A DNA stretch of 9,859 bases from Bryobacterales bacterium (GTDB lineage: Bacteria > Cyanobacteriota > Vampirovibrionia > Obscuribacterales > Obscuribacteraceae): positions 1 to 9,859 of the forward strand of contig CAJCHQ010000684.1 of the NCBI GenBank assembly GCA_903970295.1, given 5' to 3'. Both the position numbers and the translations under genes were made by a program. Under the pieces are notes generated by a model. The model searched no databases and was not told where the DNA came from. It saw nothing but the letters and a program-made list of their open reading frames with translations. Position 1 is the stretch's first letter, and each line of letters opens with the position of its first letter. Shown here piece after piece: positions 5,577 through 9,859 of the stretch.

Positions 5577-8207
5577 ATGAATTTAGACCGTTTTACAAAC
5601 AAGGCTCAAGAAGCAATTACATCTTGCCGAACGATGCTATCGCGATTCGGGCACAGTCAAGTCACGCCCGAGCACCTTCTACTGGCAGTCCTGGAGCCGG
5701 AAGACGGTATCGCCAGAAAAATATTAGAACGGTTGGAAGTCAAGCCGGAAGCGGTTATCGACGAAGTGACCGAATATCTCAACCGTCAGGCAAGAGGTAC
5801 AGCGGTCAATGTATCGAAGGACGAGATTCACGTATCGAACAAATTGATGCAGCTCCTCGACGAAGCAGGCAAAGAAGCTGAGCATCTCAAAGATGAATTC
5901 ATCAGCATCGAACACATCATGCTCGCTTTTTGCGATGAATCGAAAAATCAAACAGGCACCATTTTCAAACACCACGGCATCACACGCGACCGCATCCTCA
6001 AAGTATTGGGTTCGATTCGCGGCAAACAAAGGGTAACCAGCCAGGATCCGGAAACCACATACCAGGCTCTGGAAAAATACGGCAAGGATTTGACCGCGAT
6101 GGCGGCCAAAGGCAAGCTGGATCCGGTGATTGGTCGTGATGACGAAATTCGCCGGTGCATGCAAGTTCTATCACGGCGCACCAAGAATAATCCGGTTCTT
6201 GTCGGCGAACCCGGGGTAGGCAAAACGGCTATTGTCGAAGGGCTGGCCATCCGCATCACCAAGGGTGACGTACCGGAAGGCTTGAAAGACAAAAAGTTGA
6301 TCGCGCTGGATATGGGCTCTTTGATCGCCGGAGCCAAATATCGCGGTGAATTCGAAGAGCGACTGAAAGCAGTATTAAAGGAAGTGATTGACGCCCAGGG
6401 GCAAATCATTCTTTTCATCGACGAACTGCACACCGTGGTTGGTGCCGGCTCGAGCGGCGACGGCTCGATGGATGCAGGCAATCTGCTCAAGCCACCCCTG
6501 GCTCGCGGCGAACTTCATTGTATCGGTGCCACCACTCTTGATGAGTACCGCAAACACGTGGAAAAAGATCCAGCTCTCGAGCGCCGCTTCCAGAATGTGT
6601 ATGTGGGCCAGCCCAGTGTCGAAGAAACGATTTCGATTCTGCGCGGCTTGAAAGAGAGATATGAAGTGCACCACGGTGTGCGCATAAAAGATTCGGCCCT
6701 GGTGGGAGCCGCCGTGCTATCGGATCGATATATCACCGATCGGGCGCTGCCCGATAAAGCGATCGACCTGGTCGACGAAGCGGCAGCCAGAATGCGGATC
6801 GAGATCGACTCGATGCCAACTGAACTCGACGAACTCGAGCGCCGCAGAATTCAGTTGGAAATCGAGCGGGAAGCGCTCAAAAAAGAAATCGACATGGCGT
6901 CTAGAGATCGACTCGGCCGGTTAGAGAAAGAATTGGCAGATCTGAAAGAGCGAGCCGATGTGCTGCGAGCTCAATGGCAAACCGAAAAGGAAGCTTTGAA
7001 TCGAGTGCAATTGATCAAGAAGGACATCGAAGCGACAAAAATACAAATCGAGCAAGCCGAGCGCGCAACTGATCTGCAGAAAGCGGCAGAACTGAAATTC
7101 GGCACGCTAATCGAACTGGAAAAGCATCTGAAACAAGAAGAAGAAGTCTTCAACAAGAAAGGACCACGCCTACTCAAGGAAGAGATAGACGAAGAAGACA
7201 TCGCCGAGATCGTTTCGAAGTGGACGGGCATTCCGGTGACCAAACTTCTGGAAGGCGAAGTGCAAAAGTTGCTCCATTTGGAAGAGCATCTGCACCAGCG
7301 AGTGATTGGTCAGGAAGAGGCGATTGAAGTTGTCGCCAATGCCGTAAGACGGGCTCGGGCAGGCTTGAAAGATCCCAATCGACCGATCGGCAGTTTCTTA
7401 TTTCTCGGTCCGACCGGGGTCGGCAAAACTGAACTGGCGAAAGCTCTGGCAGAGTTTTTGTTCGACGACGACTCGGCAATAGTTCGCATCGATATGTCTG
7501 AGTATCAAGAACGACACACCGTCGCTCGTTTGATCGGCGCACCACCCGGATATATCGGATACGACGAAGGCGGGCAATTAACCGAAGCGGTCAGACGCCG
7601 CTCCTATTGTTGCGTCCTCTTCGACGAAATCGAAAAGGCGCACAGCGATATCTTCAACATTCTCTTGCAAGTTCTGGATGAAGGACATTTGACTGACTCG
7701 AAAGGGCGTAAGGTCGATTTCAAAAATACAGTTTTGATCATGACCTCAAACATAGGCAGCCAGTTCATTCTCGACTACCAGCTCAAATCGGCTATTCAAG
7801 GCGATTCGCTCTATCCGGAGATGAAAGAAAAAGTGCTTGGTGCCTTGCGCGATCATTTCCGTCCGGAATTCCTCAACCGTATCGACGAGACAGTTGTCTT
7901 CCATGCCCTCACTGCTGAACAGCTGAAAAAGATCGTCGACATCCAACTCGCCTACCTCAACAAGAGATTGGTCGATCGCAAAATGGTTCTGCAGTCGACC
8001 GAAGCGGCCCGAGATTTCCTGGCCCGTACAGGCTACGACCCTGTTTATGGTGCCAGACCCTTAAAGAGGCTAATCCAAAAAGATATCGAAAATCCGCTTT
8101 CGCTGGAGATTTTGAAAGGGGAGTTTGCCGACGGTGACACGATCGAGATAGACTCGGACGGTGACGGTCTGACGTTCAAGAAGATAGGCTCTTTGGTGCC
8201 TGTCTGA
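5577..8207 (+). CDS. clpB: ATP-dependent disaggregase ClpB (Hsp100)
   Basis: The product is 876 aa, normal for ClpB. The ATG at 5577 has GGAG (5568-5571) 5 nt before it; a TTG at 5544 would add 11 atypical residues. Order of domains: Clp N domain (1-~150, beginning [13 protein letters not shown]), first AAA+ module with Walker A GEPGVGKT (210-217), pore loop KYRG and Walker B ILFIDE (D282, E283), a long coiled-coil middle domain (~415-525), then a second AAA+ module with Walker A GPTGVGKT (611-618), pore loop GYIG and Walker B VLFDE (D683, E684), and the C-terminal [10 protein letters not shown] region. The long middle domain and the absence of an IGF-type loop for ClpP mark it as ClpB rather than ClpC or ClpA. 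It threads aggregated proteins through its hexamer with Hsp70/DnaJ in the cytosol. The usual LKPALARGE reads LKPPLARGE here. Confidence 0.97.
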   Translation: MNLDRFTNKAQEAITSCRTMLSRFGHSQVTPEHLLLAVLEPEDGIARKILERLEVKPEAVIDEVTEYLNRQARGTAVNVSKDEIHVSNKLMQLLDEAGKEAEHLKDEFISIEHIMLAFCDESKNQTGTIFKHHGITRDRILKVLGSIRGKQRVTSQDPETTYQALEKYGKDLTAMAAKGKLDPVIGRDDEIRRCMQVLSRRTKNNPVLVGEPGVGKTAIVEGLAIRITKGDVPEGLKDKKLIALDMGSLIAGAKYRGEFEERLKAVLKEVIDAQGQIILFIDELHTVVGAGSSGDGSMDAGNLLKPPLARGELHCIGATTLDEYRKHVEKDPALERRFQNVYVGQPSVEETISILRGLKERYEVHHGVRIKDSALVGAAVLSDRYITDRALPDKAIDLVDEAAARMRIEIDSMPTELDELERRRIQLEIEREALKKEIDMASRDRLGRLEKELADLKERADVLRAQWQTEKEALNRVQLIKKDIEATKIQIEQAERATDLQKAAELKFGTLIELEKHLKQEEEVFNKKGPRLLKEEIDEEDIAEIVSKWTGIPVTKLLEGEVQKLLHLEEHLHQRVIGQEEAIEVVANAVRRARAGLKDPNRPIGSFLFLGPTGVGKTELAKALAEFLFDDDSAIVRIDMSEYQERHTVARLIGAPPGYIGYDEGGQLTEAVRRRSYCCVLFDEIEKAHSDIFNILLQVLDEGHLTDSKGRKVDFKNTVLIMTSNIGSQFILDYQLKSAIQGDSLYPEMKEKVLGALRDHFRPEFLNRIDETVVFHALTAEQLKKIVDIQLAYLNKRLVDRKMVLQSTEAARDFLARTGYDPVYGARPLKRLIQKDIENPLSLEILKGEFADGDTIEIDSDGDGLTFKKIGSLVPV

Positions 8208-8233
8208 GCTAGAGAGCGAACACCTACCGCCTG

Positions 8234-8258
8234 TAAGTCGATGCCGGATCGCGACTTA
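8234..8258. other. Short inverted repeat after clpB
   Basis: TAAGTCG (8234-8240) pairs with CGACTTA (8252-8258) around an 11-nt loop, 27 nt past the clpB stop. No T run follows on either strand, so it is not a convincing intrinsic terminator. Transcription from clpB into the downstream TPR gene is possible. Confidence 0.3.
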
Positions 8259-8305
8259 GATCTCCCTTGCTCAGATTTGCTGTAGTATGAGGAGTGGCAG
8301 CCGGT

Positions 8306-8341
8306 ATGGAAGTTACCAGACACAATCATGCAAGTGGATGA
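8306..8341 (+). other. Possible 11-codon leader ORF overlapping the TPR gene start
   Basis: ATG at 8306 starts MEVTRHNHASG and ends at TGA 8339-8341, overlapping the TPR gene start (8328) by 14 nt in another frame. GAGGAG (8289-8294) lies 11 nt before it, whereas the TPR gene has no ribosome site of its own. Ribosomes ending here could restart at 8328 (translational coupling). This may also be chance. Confidence 0.25.
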
Positions 8342-9859
8342 TTCGACAGCGTCCGCGATTCAAGCGGCTGGCAAGCTCGCCGAAGAGGGCAAGCACGATC
8401 AAGCATTAGCAAAGCTCGAAGAAATCTTGCGCGCGGTGCCGGATAACGTCGAAGCACTTTACCAGAGAGGGATGGTGCGCTGGTATCTGGGAGATGAACG
8501 CGGAGCTGTTGACGACTTCAACGTAGTGCTCGAATTAGATCACCAATTCGTCAAAGCCTACTGCCAGAAAGCAAGCATCCTTGTCGACAACGACTCATAT
8601 GCTGCAGCTATAGAAACTTACTGCAAAGCAATCGAAATCGATCCCGGATTCGTTGATGCTTATCTGGGTCGTGGCACCACTTATATAGTGCTCAACAAAA
8701 TCGACGAAGCGATCGACGATTTCAACAAAGGCATCGAACTGGCACCAAATAACGCCAATGCTCTGCAGTTTCGGGGTGGTGCCCTGGCTGGCAAAGGCTT
8801 GCACACAACCGCGATCGAAGACTTCAACCGCTCGATCAGCATCAATCCGGACGACTTCAACTCTTATTTGCGGCGGGGCGTTTCCAACAAGGCTCTGGGC
8901 AACTATCAGACCGCCATCCACGATTTCACACAGGTCTTGCGCCTCAAGCCCGATTGCCTCGCGGCGTATGTCAATCGGGCCCAATCTTTGCAGCAAGCAA
9001 AAAGAAACCGCGAGGCACTGGCTGATTTCACCCAGGCTCTCGCCCTCGATCCGCAGAATGCTCACACGTTCTGCGAACGAGGACGACAATATCAAATTTT
9101 GCACCTGCACAACGAGGCGATTGCCGACTTCACGGCAGCCGTGCAGATCGACCCGACGCTCGCTCTGACTAGACATTGGCGGGCCATTTCGCTGGACAAG
9201 GTAGGACAGGGAGAGAGTGCGCTCACGGATGTTCATATAGCGCTCTCGCTCGATCAATCGAATAAAGAAACTCATGATCTGCGCGAGTATTTATACGCCA
9301 AATATGGCCAATATTATGATGCCATTGCCGACAATTCCCGGCTCCTTGTCGAGCAACCTGGCGACCTCACCGCCGTTTTCGATCGCGGCTTCGCCTATCT
9401 GGAAATTGGCGAATGGGAGAAGGCCGTTCACGACTTCACTCTCGTCATCGACCGCAACAGCGAGGATGCTCGGGCTTACACCAATCGTGGCAGCGCCTTC
9501 ATCAAAATGGGCAATTACAAATTGGCTGTATCTGATCTTAGCCGAGCGATTAACCTCGCACCCTGGGACGCCAGTGCCTGGAATAATCGCGGTGCCGCCT
9601 ATGCCAAGCTCGGTCAATTCGAAAAAGCGCTAGAGGACCACAACAAGGCGATCGAAATCGATCACGGACAGGCAAGCTATTTCTTCAACCGTGCTTATGA
9701 TTACCTGCAAATGAATCAAGCCGCAAAAGCGATTGTTGATTTCACTCAATCGCTGATTTTGGAAAATGATTATGCGCAGGCATACGCTCAACGAGGCGTG
9801 GCAGCCTACAATCTACATCAATACGAGCGCTGCATCGAGGATCTCAATAAAGCCCTCGC
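8328..9859 (+). CDS. TPR-array protein, partial (runs off right edge)
   Basis: The frame is open from the ATG at 8328 to the window end, 510 codons without a stop. From residue ~9 onward the protein is an unbroken series of about 15 tetratricopeptide repeats in strict 34-residue register. Each follows the pattern AYxxRGxxYxxxGxxxxAIxDFxxAIxLxP (for example RGSAFIKMGNYKLAVSDLSR and NRGAAYAKLGQFEKALEDHN). No signal peptide, membrane helix or catalytic domain is visible, so the visible part is a cytosolic superhelical scaffold for binding other proteins. Repeats 9 and 10 (LTRHWRAISLDKVGQ; LREYLYAKYGQYYDA) are the most divergent. The start has no ribosome site directly upstream. GAGGAG (8289-8294) instead precedes a tiny overlapping ORF at 8306-8341. 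In-frame codons back to a TAG at 8283 contain no other start. It lies 120 bp after clpB in the same direction; its partner is unknown. Confidence 0.88.
   Translation, partial: MQVDDSTASAIQAAGKLAEEGKHDQALAKLEEILRAVPDNVEALYQRGMVRWYLGDERGAVDDFNVVLELDHQFVKAYCQKASILVDNDSYAAAIETYCKAIEIDPGFVDAYLGRGTTYIVLNKIDEAIDDFNKGIELAPNNANALQFRGGALAGKGLHTTAIEDFNRSISINPDDFNSYLRRGVSNKALGNYQTAIHDFTQVLRLKPDCLAAYVNRAQSLQQAKRNREALADFTQALALDPQNAHTFCERGRQYQILHLHNEAIADFTAAVQIDPTLALTRHWRAISLDKVGQGESALTDVHIALSLDQSNKETHDLREYLYAKYGQYYDAIADNSRLLVEQPGDLTAVFDRGFAYLEIGEWEKAVHDFTLVIDRNSEDARAYTNRGSAFIKMGNYKLAVSDLSRAINLAPWDASAWNNRGAAYAKLGQFEKALEDHNKAIEIDHGQASYFFNRAYDYLQMNQAAKAIVDFTQSLILENDYAQAYAQRGVAAYNLHQYERCIEDLNKAL

Noticed and set aside
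5724..6490. Minus-strand frames inside clpB
   Set aside because: They are shadows of the highly conserved ClpB N domain and first AAA+ module.
8595..9275. 226-aa minus-strand open frame
   Set aside because: It lies opposite the TPR-array gene, whose repeat pattern is unmistakable. The minus-strand translation shows no domain and follows the third-position bias of the plus-strand gene.
8360..9859. Periodic ~102-bp similarity, as in a repeat array
   Set aside because: The period is three times 34 codons and is explained by the TPR protein repeats. DNA units are not identical and there are no constant repeats with unique spacers, so it is not CRISPR.

Overview
The window looks like ordinary chromosomal DNA from a free-living Gram-negative-type bacterium of balanced base composition. 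No phage, transposon, plasmid or CRISPR signature is visible. A full-length ClpB, a TonB-family C-terminal domain protein, exported Ala/Ser-rich proteins, a GGDEF protein and an abundance of TPR and J-domain proteins together recall the non-photosynthetic sister lineages of Cyanobacteria (Vampirovibrionia/Melainabacteria, especially Obscuribacterales). That assignment is an inference from protein style only and is held at low confidence.

Layout. At the left edge a minus-strand gene (1-608) runs off the window. It starts with a J domain carrying HPD and continues into a region I cannot assign firmly. A near-consensus promoter lies about 190 nt upstream of it. A short plus-strand gene (1026-1262) encodes a 78-aa single-helix membrane protein and meets tail-to-tail, with a 7-bp overlap, a minus-strand gene for an exported TonB-C-domain protein (1256-1945). 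The spacer behind that gene (1946-2189) holds direct repeats, a 36-nt inverted repeat and a possible terminator. Then come a minus-strand coiled-coil GGDEF protein (2190-2879) and an exported multidomain protein of unknown role (3112-4527). Just upstream of the latter lies a J-domain gene (4890-5252) followed in the same frame by a TPR segment (4560-4889), separated by one TAA.

A divergent spacer leads to clpB on the plus strand (5577-8207). Downstream, in the same direction, a protein made of at least 15 consecutive TPRs (8328-9859) runs off the right edge.

How the parts could work together. ClpB disaggregase needs an Hsp70/J-protein partner system, and two J-domain proteins lie in this window, one divergently beside clpB. 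No DnaK or GrpE is present, so a functional link is only suggested by position. The most unusual points are the J-TPR gene interrupted by a single in-frame stop whose downstream TPR helix has no start codon of its own, the J-domain fusion at the left edge, and the symmetrical sites upstream of the TonB-like gene. I do not see convincing evidence of a wholly new system here.
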